Source: Micromussa lordhowensis
Lineage: Eukaryota; Cnidaria; Anthozoa; Scleractinia; Lobophylliidae
DNA: 64,000 bases
Direction: 5' to 3'
Assembly (NCBI GenBank): GCA_964020085.1
Contig: OZ026600.1
Span: forward strand, 26,202,738-26,266,737
The translations under genes were made by a program, and so were the position numbers. Positions 22,595-33,811 of this stretch are shown piece by piece. The notes beneath the pieces are model-generated. The model was given only the letters and a program-made list of their open reading frames with translations. It made no database searches and had not been told where the DNA came from. Each line of letters starts with the position of its first letter. Within the stretch, counting starts at the first letter, position 1.

Positions 22595-23060
22595 TACCAT
22601 AATAATAATAGTTTATATAGCACTATTTCTATTACTATCCAATAGCACTTTACAATGCATTTAAAGTAAGTCATCAAAAACAAAACAAAATAAACTAACC
22701 AATCAAATAACTCAATTGTAGAGATCAAAATAAAAACTAAGAATAATAAGCCTTCATGATAACTCACTAACTAGCCAACGAGCGAACAAACTAACTGACT
22801 AGCTAACTAACAAATTAACTGACTAACAAACTACCCACTAACTAAAAGACTAAGTAACTGACTGACCAATAATAAATTATCTAGTAAAAATCTTTGCTAA
22901 AGAGATGTGTTTTAAGATTGCGCTTGAGTTGCATCAAATTGTCGCTTGTGTGGATATCCAGTGGCAGTGCATTCCAGAGTTTAGCCGAGGCTACAGAAGT
23001 TGAAACATATTAACCAAGGGTAGGAAATAAATTACCGCGTAACCTGAGCATGATTTCATC
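22595..23060. repeat. Degraded short interspersed element
   Basis: It starts AATAATAATAGTTTATATAGC, includes CACTTTACAATGCATTTAAA and CTAACTAACT-type simple sequence (22770-22870), then GTGTTTTAAGATTGCGCTTG and GTGGCAGTGCATTCCAGAG. This layout is that of a family common in marine invertebrate genomes (family recognition from memory). Confidence 0.45.
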
Positions 23061-23975
23061 TGCAGCAAATCTCCTGCATCACCCACCTCGATTAGATTTT
23101 GTGTTGCATCATTTTGTTTTGTTTTTATCTAGTTAGGGGAATGCATGACAAAGAGCCAGACCCAAAGACCCAGAGCCAAACAGTGTAGATACCAACTAGC
23201 TTTTAACAAGACAAACATTTTATACTGTTGCCATTTGAGTTGAACGCTAGTAGATATCAGAAAATCAGTCAAAAGTCATCAGAGAAAGTCATTCTAGGCA
23301 AGACATATGACAAGATATTAACACAGCTTACACTCTTCTTCAAATTTGTTTTGATAGACTCGTTCTTCCAGATAATGGGAGATCCTTGGTCAATAACCCA
23401 ACATGTTCCGTTTCCTGACCAGACAAATTAATGGCAAACTTCTGGCCCCAGTTCAAAGATTAGTACTTATCCATAGGATAGCATTATCTGGTCTTTGAAC
23501 AACTTGGCTGTAATGATTTTGTGAGGTTCATGTCTTTACTGTCTCAGTACCTTATTAGTATTTTGCGGTAGAAAAATTACCTGGAATGCTGTAAACTCAT
23601 TTTTCAAGGAGATTTGCTTAAGCAGTTTTAAGACATTTCTGTGTTGATAAGAATGACCAGCTAAGTATCTTAGTATCTTTATCACCTTTGATTTCATATA
23701 CCAACACAAGTATGGTAGTCGGATCCTGGCCAGTAATCTTGTCAGAAAGTCATCGTTACTTTTATTTTATAGTAATTAAAATTTATCAGACCTGATTATG
23801 TCCCCCACCCACCAATCAAACAACAATGATAACATGATAAATAATTCAAAAAGGGTAAAATGCCTTCATATCCAGAACACCCAGAATAAATTGTTGGGAA
23901 GTGTGAAACGGTTTTTGTGGAATTAAAAGAAGTAAAATAAAATTACTTGAACATGAACTTGTATTATACTAATCT
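23061..23975. other. Intergenic stretch
   Basis: No gene, repeat or RNA signal was found. The small frame at 23228-23431 has no recognisable domain. Confidence 0.4.
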
Positions 23976-23981
23976 TTTATT
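23976..23981 (-). promoter_or_regulatory. Polyadenylation signal AATAAA
   Basis: TTTATT on the plus strand reads AATAAA on the minus strand, about 330 bp beyond the stop codon of the two-exon gene at 24310-26875. Confidence 0.5.
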
Positions 23982-24079
23982 GTTTTCTTTCTTTCTGTAA
24001 TAAAAATACAAATACATTACAAACTGTGGAGTGAAAAATATGCCAATCTAAACTTTCAGTTAAGTTACTTTTAAAACTC

Positions 24080-24300
24080 TTTTAATGTACATTTTTCCAA
24101 CAATTTCCAGATTAAGTAAGGTCTTGACATAAAGTCAATGCAAGTGACTAACACTTAGAAAATGCACATTTCTCCAACAATACTTTCCAGATTAACCAAG
24201 GTCTTGATACTGATTTTTAAAAGTTAGAAAATCTACATTTTTCCAGTGATAATTTCCACATGAAGTAAGGTCTTGGCACGAAGTCAATGCAGGTAGCAAC
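24080..24300. repeat. Three degenerate tandem repeats in a 3' UTR
   Basis: Units of about 70-77 bp begin near 24085, 24162 and 24231. Each has ACATTTTTCCA (or TTTCTCC), TTTCCAGATTAA or a variant, and AAGGTCTTG. They lie in the presumed 3' UTR of the two-exon minus-strand gene. Confidence 0.75.
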
Positions 24301-24309
24301 TCTCTTCTC

Positions 24310-26875
24310 TTAGTGCAGCTTGAATAACCTGTTTGTGAGATGCATGTCATCTACATATCTGAAAAGTAAGAAAAACAAACAGATGTTGCTAAAGTGTTTC
24401 CATCAAGCTACTTCAGATGAAATATCTGAAAGTTGGGATCTTTCTGCAGGTACCGGAGCACAGATTACGTAAGCTTACGTAAAACAAAAGAAATAAAAGA
24501 CAGGAAACAAAACAACTCCAAAATAAAGACTTATCCCAAGTGACCCAAAATACAAAGCTTTCCGGTACCTGCAGATGTATCCGAAAGTTGTGACCAAACA
24601 GCTTTCAACTTACTGTACATTTTCTGTAATATTCTCATTGTATTTTTAAAACAACAATTAAACTACTTTTTTGAACCCATTTTCTGTGTTCAATCTTTAT
24701 TGGGGCAGTGGTAAAATTTGGTAAACCGTAACAGCTCTTTGTGGTTGGCTGCAATGTGAATTAATTATGTCTCCCATCCCAATCACCCTGCAATCTAAAC
24801 AGCTGTTCTTTTTCGTGAAAACTCTTTGTGCAGGCCCATCCAACATGCAAGCTTGCAGAGCCTTTCATGTCTTTCCACAGGTCTTAACCAAAGATGAAAG
24901 CAGTGGTGAACTTGTCACCTGCTAATCTCCATCAGTTTGAAGTTTTGACCAGCAATAATACATCTCCATATTAGCCTTATTCTTAAAATACCTTCAAAAA
25001 ACCTTGAGTGAAATATAAGTCCAGTAGTGTGTGAAACAAACCCCTCTTTCTCTCTTGGTGAACTGACCACCCCCCCAACACACACACACGACTTAGGAAT
25101 GTTAGTTGTTACTACCTTGTGGTTTGGGGTGTGAGTAGGCCAGAACAAAGTTTCTTTTGCTGCAGTCAAAGCGATATTTCCTGTTTGTAGCTTTTGATTT
25201 ATGAGTTAGACTGGCATGAACATGTGAGGTGATGTACTGGGGTAGAACCAATGTAATGGACTATATGTAGGAAGGTTCTGCCCAAAAGCCTTGCGGTTAG
25301 GGATTAAAGAGTTAAAGTTAAGAAAAGGCTTGGGGAAAATTGGCACTTGGGTATGATAGAGATGCTAACCTATAAAGTTGTAAACCGAAAGGTTGCCAAT
25401 TTTGCCTGACGACTTTCCAAAACCCTGGTAGGGGTTACTCACTATAGTGACCTGCACAGGCTAGGCTCTACCCAAAGGGGTACCTTTTTCAGGCTTCAGG
25501 TATATAAAAGGGTGGGGATTTTACAAGGTGAGGTATATGAAAGGGTAAGGAAATCTGTCATTTAGGTATTTAAAGGGCCCAAAACACAGTGTACATAATC
25601 ATTGAGTTCACCGATTCAGCCAAAAAAAAAAACATCGCCAACACTGACCAAGTGTGAACATATACTGTATGTACTTTAGACACTTGCTTTCCTTTCCAGT
25701 AGGTTTGGTGAACCATATAAAAGACCAGGAGACTTGGTTTGTATCTGGGAGACTGGTGTACAGATCCCTTTCAAAATATTTATCAATGTATCAAAATACT
25801 CTCAGATAGGCTAACTAAAGGTATGTTTTCGATGGAAAGTATCAAAGGGTTACCTTCACTGTTCAAACAAGATAAACTAATAAAACAACAGAGATTTGCA
25901 TGACGGGGAAGATCATTGCCACAACAATCATTTCAGACTCCCCGAGAGGACTCCACCCAACCACCAACCGGGCAGGGTTTACCCCGGGGGGTTTACCCCA
26001 TGTTCAAACCAAAATTTACTCAAATTTATGTTCGTGTCGACAAATAGCAAGAGAACGGCTTTAAAAGATGACAGAGAATGCTATACAGAAAACATAGCTA
26101 TTTGCTGTTTGTTTCGATCATCTTGTTCTGACATGTAGCTTCTCTCGGGCTTCACATTCAATCCATAGAAGACCATCAAAGGGCTAAACTACAATGTAAG
26201 CTAAAAAGTAATACTTTACTCTGCAGATGGTACTAGGGAAGAGAGAAATCAAGAACATGAAAACAGTACTTTCTGTTCATCTTATATATTCTTACAGTTG
26301 AGGATTAAGTTTAAGCTTTAATACATACAAAAAAACTTGGAGATGTAAACAAAGCGATACTCATTTTGTTTGCCTTATCATCAATAACCCATTTCTTCAC
26401 AGGCTCCATCCAACAGTAGCCAATTGAGTTGCGTGTAACGATGAACTTACCGTGTCATAGGGCTGTTTATGTGTGGAAAATGCTTTTGGTTTGAAGGATG
26501 AAACGAAGGAGAAAGAGGCATTCCTGTGCCCCATCTCGGACAAATTTCTCGCTGTGGAATGCCCTTGGAAGGCAGGATTTGTCTCAACGTCGACCATTCC
26601 TGGCATCTGGTTGCTTGGGACGAAGGATACCACTTTTCTTCTTCTAGATGCCGTGAAAAAGTCTTCAACGAAGGTTGAGTTTCGCGTCTCCAATGTTGAG
26701 CAACTTCCATGTCCGGTGGCCCGCAAATGAATTTCGAGCGCTGCACCGGAGCATTACTTCTGAGATCTTGAGGATCGTGCCGTTTGTTCACCCACACTAC
26801 ATCGTTTTCTTCTGGTTGTATTTTGGCTGCAGTTCTGTAGCCATAAAGCAGTCCGCCAATGGATTCCGCAGCCAT
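24310..26875 (-). CDS. Unrecognised 157-aa protein, two exons
   Basis: Exon 1 is 26875-26451 (start codon 26875-26873; donor CACG|GTAAGT, phase 2). Exon 2 is 24358-24310 (acceptor TTACTTTTCAG; stop TAA at 24312-24310). Joined, the reading passes without interruption through SPMTR|YVDDMHLTNRLFKLH. The open first exon, strong splice signals, matching phase and a downstream AATAAA support a real gene. The product is basic and rich in Pro, His and Trp (KRHDPQDLRSN, WYPSSQATRCQEW, RWGTGMPLSPSFHPSNQK). There is no signal peptide, membrane segment or catalytic motif. The many short Pro/Trp/Tyr motifs recall small ciliary or structural proteins, but I do not recognise a family. Competing frames on the same DNA lack this splice fit. 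The 3' UTR carries a tandem repeat. Confidence 0.65.
24445..24574. mobile_element. 130-bp MITE in the intron of the two-exon gene
   Basis: Perfect inverted ends CTGCAGGTACCGGA (24445-24458) and TCCGGTACCTGCAG (24561-24574), with an internal palindrome TTACGTAAGCTTACGTAA. CTGAAAGTTG and CCGAAAGTTG flank the two sides and may be an old target duplication. It lies 86 bp upstream of the exon 2 acceptor. Confidence 0.7.
25480..25580. repeat. GGTATATAAAAGGGT short repeat
   Basis: Three loosely spaced units (AGGTATATAAAAGGGT, AGGTATATGAAAGGGT, AGGTATTTAAAGGGCC) lie within 75 bp in the intron of the two-exon gene. They look like a degenerate repeat, not a set of TATA boxes. Confidence 0.5.
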
Positions 26876-27015
26876 TTGTAAAATTCCTTCGGATCCTCTG
26901 ACAAAACCAACAACTTTTGCATGTTGCTAGGCAACGCTTCACCCGTACCGCGCCGGAAGTGTACGCGTTGGGAAATTTGTTGGATAGCGTTCACTTTTTG
27001 AGTCAAATGAAACAC

Positions 27016-28144
27016 ATGTGGAAAGCAGGCGCGAGAGAGTATTGCCTCTAAAATTCCTTGTATGAATCCTCTAAAGTTTGTATACCGTAAATAATCAACT
27101 TAGCCCCCTCTTGAATAAGCGCCCCCTACCCCTCCCCCCACATTTCGGACGAGTAATGAGACAACAAAGGATGTATAGTTTCAGTTTGTGAACACGAAAA
27201 GTTGGAAAAAAATTACTAACGGTGCCGCGATTCAAACTTATGTTGTTTTTAACATGCAGATGATGTATTAAAAAAATGATCATGTCAGGCCAAAATTTGG
27301 GAATGCAATAAGCACCCCTCCCCCCTGCATTTAGTGCCCCCTCGAATAAGCATCCCCCGTATTCTCCTAAGATAGATAGATAGATAGTTCACTATATTTA
27401 TACATGGTAGATTCCACTCAGTAATACACAAGCAAAACTATCTACAATAAACTTGGTCCAGTTGTTTTGATTCCTGCCATATCAACTAGTCCAGTACAAG
27501 CTACCGAGTCTGGCTAGCCCTAACCCTACCTTGTGCCTCTGTTTCAAAATGAGTCCTCATGCAAAACCGTCTGCTTTCATATGAAAGAGGTTGATTTGCA
27601 TGAAAGTGAACCTGTAGGCGGAACACATTTTCATATGAATGGTTTCACAAGCAGACTCGTTTTGACACTGAGGCAAAAAGCAACTCAGAAATGGCCTATT
27701 GGCTCCAATCCTCAAGTGGAATGTTCATGCCGCTGCCTCTCAATTTCAAGATATGGCAACTTAGGGTTAATATATATAGCCCTTAACTTAAACCTAGCTT
27801 ACCATAACCCTAGGGGTATAGAAAATTTGTCCCAATCTAGAATCTTTTGGAACACTTTTATTTTAAAAGATAAAAATAATACATGTATAGAACACAGCAC
27901 CTCTAGTTTACATTAATGCAGAAACTTGAGAATTTTGGGGCAAAACTTGTTTCTGGGTTGAGATCAAACACACCGTCAATTTCTTTCCAACTTCCTCCTG
28001 TGTTTGCAGTGGCTTAATTAATGTCAGTATCTGAGCCATTTTCACTTTCTTCAATTGAAAAACTAGCTCATAAGCTCTCATGGCCTGACTGCCATGTGTT
28101 GTGCTATGTTACGCCCAATTAGTCATGAATGATACATTGTGCAG
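27016..28144. other. Intergenic stretch with simple repeats
   Basis: AATAAGC.CCCC words recur at 27112-27128, 27307 and 27345. A (GATA)n run lies at 27369-27388. The frame at 27533-27916 has no recognisable domain. Confidence 0.4.
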
Positions 28145-28274
28145 TTCCAAAAAATATTCATACTCCCCCACAGAAGGGATTCAGGGAATTTCCTGGGGAT
28201 AGGGGTTTTGTAAGACCAAAAATTTTAAGCAAAGGTATCCCTTCTGTGGGGGAGGTATTGATATTTTCTGGAAT
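28145..28274. mobile_element. 130-bp fold-back MITE
   Basis: The left arm TTCCAAAAAATATTCATACT continues CCCCCACAGAAGGGA. The right arm TCCCTTCTGTGGGGGAGGTA continues TTGATATTTTCTGGAA. The arms are about 34 bp with few mismatches. Confidence 0.7.
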
Positions 28275-29168
28275 CGGGGTTCATACTCTTTAAAGCTTTT
28301 AAAATTCCATGACCTTTCCAAGTTTTTCATGAATCAAGTCTCACAATAGCATAAATACAAACATTTCACATATTTTCCAGCATCATAATGCATAAAATGC
28401 ATGCTTGTGTTTATTTCCACTGAAAGTAAAGACTGCAGCTGACTCGCCTCTTATTTTTTCAAATTTTTATCTTTGCGCCTTTTCATTTTCCGAAAGCATT
28501 TTGCTTTTCCACAACTTTCCATGACCTTCACGTAAATTCCATGACTTTCCAGGTTTTCCATGACACGTACAAACGCTGTGGAACTACACGTAGGGATTTC
28601 AAATGGAATTTCTAACAGAGTTAATAAGCAGCTTACATAACAGTGACAATTTCAGACTTGTACTCTCATACATACCAACTGGAGTTTAATCTATACACCA
28701 CAAGTACTCACCTATGACATTCTTGTCTAAACATTTTAGTTGCAAGCTCTAGAATAGCTGGAGTCAAGTCAAATACATTGTAATTGTTCAATGGCAGAAA
28801 ACTGTAAAATTCCGACAATGAAACAACGCAGAAATAACCCCCCCCCCCCCACACAAATGTAAACCCAGACACAGTAAGACTCTCCAATAGCAAGTTCCCA
28901 CAAATGTCCATAGCTTCACAAAAGTAAACTTTCTTAAACTTATATGAAGCCTCTTTAACTATACTCATGTTCCATATCACAAAACTGGTGGCAGCTACAT
29001 GCTGGCATGATTAGGCTATGTTGTACCAATAACAGTATTCACCTATGGACTTTGTTTGTTTTTTTATAGTAGTATTTTGTATTGCTGCAGTGTGCCTAGC
29101 CTGCGTGGCAGGCGCTAGAAAGGGGAAGGGAGAGGGGAAAATTGGGCGCGCGCGTGAAACGAGGCGGG

Positions 29169-29461
29169 AACTCCCATATAAAAAGGATGGAGGTGGTTGT
29201 CGAAATTTTGAAAAGAATTCCTAAGAGGTACCAAGGTTTTGTGGGCGTGGCTTGAAATGTTTTTCTCCTCTAAGTGGTACCATTTCTCAAACAACACATT
29301 AAATGACATTCAAGACTTTTTCAGCTCAACACCATAAAAGGTATTGTGAAAGCTCCCACTGTGAACCATTGGAGGCTGAACATCCTAAGAGGTACCAAAC
29401 CTGCTTTTAACCCCTAAAAGGTATGACAAGTCCCCCCCCCCCATCCTTTCTATATGGGAGT
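29169..29461. mobile_element. TIR element in the left duplicate
   Basis: Inverted ends AACTCCCATATAAAAAGGAT and CATCCTTTCTATATGGGAGT. Inside, CCTAAGAGGTACCA, CCTCTAAGTGGTACCA, CCTAAGAGGTACCA and CCCCTAAAAGGTATGAC recur. The same element lies at 31826-32116 in the right copy. Confidence 0.65.
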
Positions 29462-30278
29462 CCCTGCGCCCCCCTGCATCCCCCGGCAGTTTGCTGAGAT
29501 ACTTGTTTTGAATGTCTGTTTATTTTGATGGCAACAAAACATGCTTTGCATTCCATATCATCCTCTGTGTTTTTATAAGCAGTTTTGTACTTGTATGAGT
29601 GCAAAAGATCCTTACCAACATACCGGTAAATGAAATTCCGACAAATCTTGAATGCAAACATCCGAAAGTACAGATAGGTTCCAGCCTACCTCCATGAAAA
29701 TATCCCCAGCAGAAATACATTCTTAACAAAAAGCAATTCTATAGCTTATGACTAAAACTATTCTTCTAACATTTGATTGCTGTTAAGTCCAACAACAATC
29801 AAGTACCGGGTATAACCTTTCTAATATCTGCACTTTTGGCTTCCTCTGCATATACCTTGTGGTATACAAACATACAGTTTCTGGAGAGTTATTATTCCAT
29901 TTCTACGTGTTAATAAAATAGCCAGACCTATCCTCATACTACCTGCGATCAAGCAATCTTTTCGCTAAATGAAAGAATGTGGCCTGATTGATGATTAACC
30001 CTCACGCCAATTATATAATAATATTTATTATTCAACTTTCATACACTGTACAAATATCAATTTTCTGATTGGCTGATTTGTACCATGTGATACTGGGCTG
30101 TGACAAAACAACCTCCTTGATGTCATTATTGTGATGTAATAGCCATGGTGTAAATTCAACACACCACTGTGTCTGTCATTTCCCCATGGCTTCGGCTGAC
30201 TCAAAGTTTGACAATTTCTTTGTACAGTGTATTCAATTTGAATAATAAAAATGTTAACGCACTCATTGCTCATGAATT

Positions 30279-30406
30279 ATCGGGATTTACCTGAACTCGT
30301 TCACTCTCAATGAACGAGAAATTTTCAATACCGCACTCACAAAGCCTTGTGTGGTATTGAAATTTCACATTCATTGTTAGTGAACTCATGCAGGTAAATC
30401 CCGATA
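30279..30406. repeat. Fold-back with TATCGGGATTTACCTG ends
   Basis: TATCGGGATTTACCTGA at the left faces CAGGTAAATCCCGATA at the right. Internal arms pair TTCACT..CAATGAACG and TTTCAATACCGCACTCAC...GTGTGGTATTGAAAT. It is repeated at 32934-33061. Confidence 0.7.
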
Positions 30407-30821
30407 ATCCCGATTAAACCTGTAAATAACTAACAAGCTGTTTTACACAGTTATCCAGAAGTGCATTGATTATCACAATCTATACAGTTAGGTCTGACTG
30501 AGTAGTGAAACAATCTGCTTCAACATGCTAGCCTCAAATGAATACACTTTATATTAACTAAAGTATTAAAACTGAGCTCAATGTTTTCTCATCCTTTCTA
30601 CTCGCCACCCAGTCAACTAACAACTAAGTAAGCCATTCCACATAATATTTAACTCAATGAATAAATTGTGTTTTCACAGGGTTCTTTCTATAAGCAGGTG
30701 AGCTCGTCATTACCAACTCTTTATTTGCCAAGAGTTATCACTCACTCAAAATCAACAGCAGCCATTTACGAAGTATTTAATACTAGTTACATGATTTAAC
30801 CTGTCCACATCAAACTCCATA

Positions 30822-30970
30822 TTATTCATCTATTCTCTGGAAAGATCTTCCCACTTTCTTTGGTCCTGGACTGACCATCTTTTTTCTGGCCTCTTGTCGG
30901 CCACTTTCTTTGTGATCAAAGACACAATTATGTTGCTCTGGCAACCGATGCAACTGACAGAAAACATAAC
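30822..30970 (-). CDS. Duplicated ZFAND3 terminal exon (distal copy)
   Basis: Identical in reading to the exon at 33477-33625: acceptor TTCTGTAG, then [19 protein letters not shown] and the stop at 30822-30824. It lies 2,655 bp downstream of the proximal copy within the tandem duplication and has its own AATAAA. A transcript reading past the proximal copy could splice to it in phase 1 and give the same protein. More likely it is unused, because the proximal copy has its own stop and poly(A) signal. Confidence 0.8.
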
Positions 30971-31156
30971 CTACAGAAGTAACAAAAGCAATTTCTGAAC
31001 AAAATGCTATATACTGTACCATACCAGTTGACTGGGGAATTCTTAATATTACAAATCAGAATAAAGTTGACTGACCCCTATATATAATATTGAATACAAT
31101 TGGTGTTGGATGGGACTGGCATCCCATCCAGGGGGGAGTAGAAATATTCCTAGTCG

Positions 31157-33811
31157 TTGCTTTTCCACAACTTTCCATGACCTTCACGTAAATTCCATGA
31201 CTTTCCAGGTTTTCCATGACACGTACAAACGCTGTGGAACTACACGTAGGGATTTCAAATGGAATTTCTAACAGAGTTAATAAGCAGCTTACATAACAGT
31301 GACAATTTCAGACTTGTACTCTCATACATACCAACTGGAGTTTAATCTATACACCACAAGTACTCACCTATGACATTCTTGTCTAAACATTTTAGTTGCA
31401 AGCTCTAGAATAGCTGGAGTCAAGTCAAATACATTGTAATTGTTCAATGGCAGAAAACTGTAAAATTCCGACAATGAAACAACGCAGAAATAACCCCCCC
31501 CCCCCCACACAAATGTAAACCCAGACACAGTAAGACTCTCCAATAGTAAGTTCCCACAAATGTCCATAGCTTCACAAAAGTAAACTTTCTTAAACTTATA
31601 TGAAGCCTCTTTAACTATACTCATGTTCCATATCACAAAACTGGTGGCAGCTACATGCTGGCATGATTAGGCTATGTTGTACCAATAACAGTATTCACCT
31701 ATGGACTTTGTTTGTTTTTTTATAGTAGTATTTTGTATTGCTGCAGTGTGCCTAGCCTGCGTGGCAGGCGCTAGAAAGGGGAAGGGAGAGGGGAAAATTG
31801 GGCGCGCGCGTGAAACGAGGCGGGAACTCCCATATAAAAAGGATGGAGGTGGTTGTCGAAATTTTGAAAAGAATTCCTAAGAGGTACCAAGGTTTTGTGG
31901 GCGTGGCTTGAAATGTTTTTCTCCTCTAAGTGGTACCATTTCTCAAACAACACATTAAATGACATTCAAGACTTTTTCAGCTCAACACCATAAAAGGTAT
32001 TGTGAAAGCTCCCACTGTGAACCATTGGAGGCTGAACATCCTAAGAGGTACCAAACCTGCTTTTAACCCCTAAAAGGTATGACAAGTCCCCCCCCCCATC
32101 CTTTCTATATGGGAGTCCCTGCGCCCCCCTGCATCCCCCGGCAGTTTGCTGAGATACTTGTTTTGAATGTCTGTTTATTTTGATGGCAACAAAACATGCT
32201 TTGCATTCCATATCATCCTCTGTGTTTTTATAAGCAGTTTTGTACTTGTATGAGTGCAAAAGATCCTTACCAACATACCGGTAAATGAAATTCCGACAAA
32301 TCTTGAATGCAAACATCCGAAAGTACAGATAGGTTCCAGCCTACCTCCATGAAAATATCCCCAGCAGAAATACATTCTTAACAAAAAGCAATTCTATAGC
32401 TTATGACTAAAACTATTCTTCTAACATTTGATTGCTGTTAAGTCCAACAACAATCAAGTACCGGGTATAACCTTTCTAATATCTGCACTTTTGGCTTCCT
32501 CTGCATATACCTTGTGGTATACAAACATACAGTTTCTGGAGAGTTATTATTCCATTTCTACGTGTTAATAAAATAGCCAGACCTATCCTCATACTACCTG
32601 CGATCAAGCAATCTTTTCGCTAAATGAAAGAATGTGGCCTGATTGATGATTAACCCTCACGCCAATTATATAATAATATTTATTATTCAACTTTCATACA
32701 CTGTACAAATATCAATTTTCTGATTGGCTGATTTGTACCATGTGATACTGGGCTGTGACAAAACAACCTCCTTGATGTCATTATTGTGATGTAATAGCCA
32801 TGGTGTAAATTCAACACACCACTGTGTCTGTCATTTCCCCATGGCTTCGGCTGACTCAAAGTTTGACAATTTCTTTGTACAGTGTATTCAATTTGAATAA
32901 TAAAAATGTTAACGCACTCATTGCTCATGAATTATCGGGATTTACCTGAACTCGTTCACTCTCAATGAACGAGAAATTTTCAATACCGCACTCACAAAGC
33001 CTTGTGTGGTATTGAAATTTCACATTCATTGTTAGTGAACTCATGCAGGTAAATCCCGATAATCCCGATTAAACCTGTAAATAACTAACAAGCTGTTTTA
33101 CACAGTTATCCAGAAGTGCATTGATTATCACAATCTATACAGTTAGGTCTGACTGAGTAGTGAAACAATCTGCTTCAACATGCTAGCCTCAAATGAATAC
33201 ACTTTATATTAACTAAAGTATTAAAACTGAGCTCAATGTTTTCTCATCCTTTCTACTCGCCACCCAGTCAACTAACAACTAAGTAAGCCATTCCACATAA
33301 TATTTAACTCAATGAATAAATTGTGTTTTCACAGGGTTCTTTCTATAAGCAGGTGAGCTCGTCATTACCAACTCTTTATTTGCCAAGAGTTATCACTCAC
33401 TCAAAATCAACAGCAGCCATTTACGAAGTATTTAATACTAGTTACATGATTTAACCTGTCCACATCAAACTCCATATTATTCATCTATTCTCTGGAAAGA
33501 TCTTCCCACTTTCTTTGGTCCTGGACTGACCATCTTTTTTCTGGCCTCTTGTCGGCCACTTTCTTTGTGATCAAAGACACAATTATGTTGCTCTGGCAAC
33601 CGATGCAACTGACAGAAAACATAACCTACAGAAGTAACAAAAGCAATTTCTGAACAAAATGCTATATACTGTACCATACCAGTTGACTGGGGAATTCTTA
33701 ATATTACAAATCAGAATAAAGTTGACTGACCCCTATATATAATATTGAATACAATTGGTGTTGGATGGGACTGGCATCCCATCCAGGGGGGAGTAGAAAT
33801 ATTCCTAGTCG
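31157..33811. repeat. 2.66-kb tandem duplication, right copy
   Basis: Same content as the left copy. At the right end TTCCTAGTCG continues into CTTCATGCCACAGAAACCGG, the normal tail of a SINE. The breakpoint therefore fell inside that SINE. Confidence 0.97.

Larger units (their letters stand above)
28501..31156. repeat. 2.66-kb tandem duplication, left copy
   Basis: It starts TTGCTTTTCCACAACTTTCC and ends TATTCCTAGTCG, where the right copy begins at once. It is nearly identical to 31157-33811: I see only poly-C length changes and single substitutions (for example AATAGCAAG against AATAGTAAG). It contains a duplicate ZFAND3 terminal exon, a TIR element and a fold-back. Confidence 0.97.

Noticed and set aside
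26397..26726. Alternative minus-strand frame over the first exon of the two-exon gene
   Set aside because: It runs through the GTAAGT donor, and its start lies inside the better-supported exon; only the other frame joins in phase to the downstream exon.
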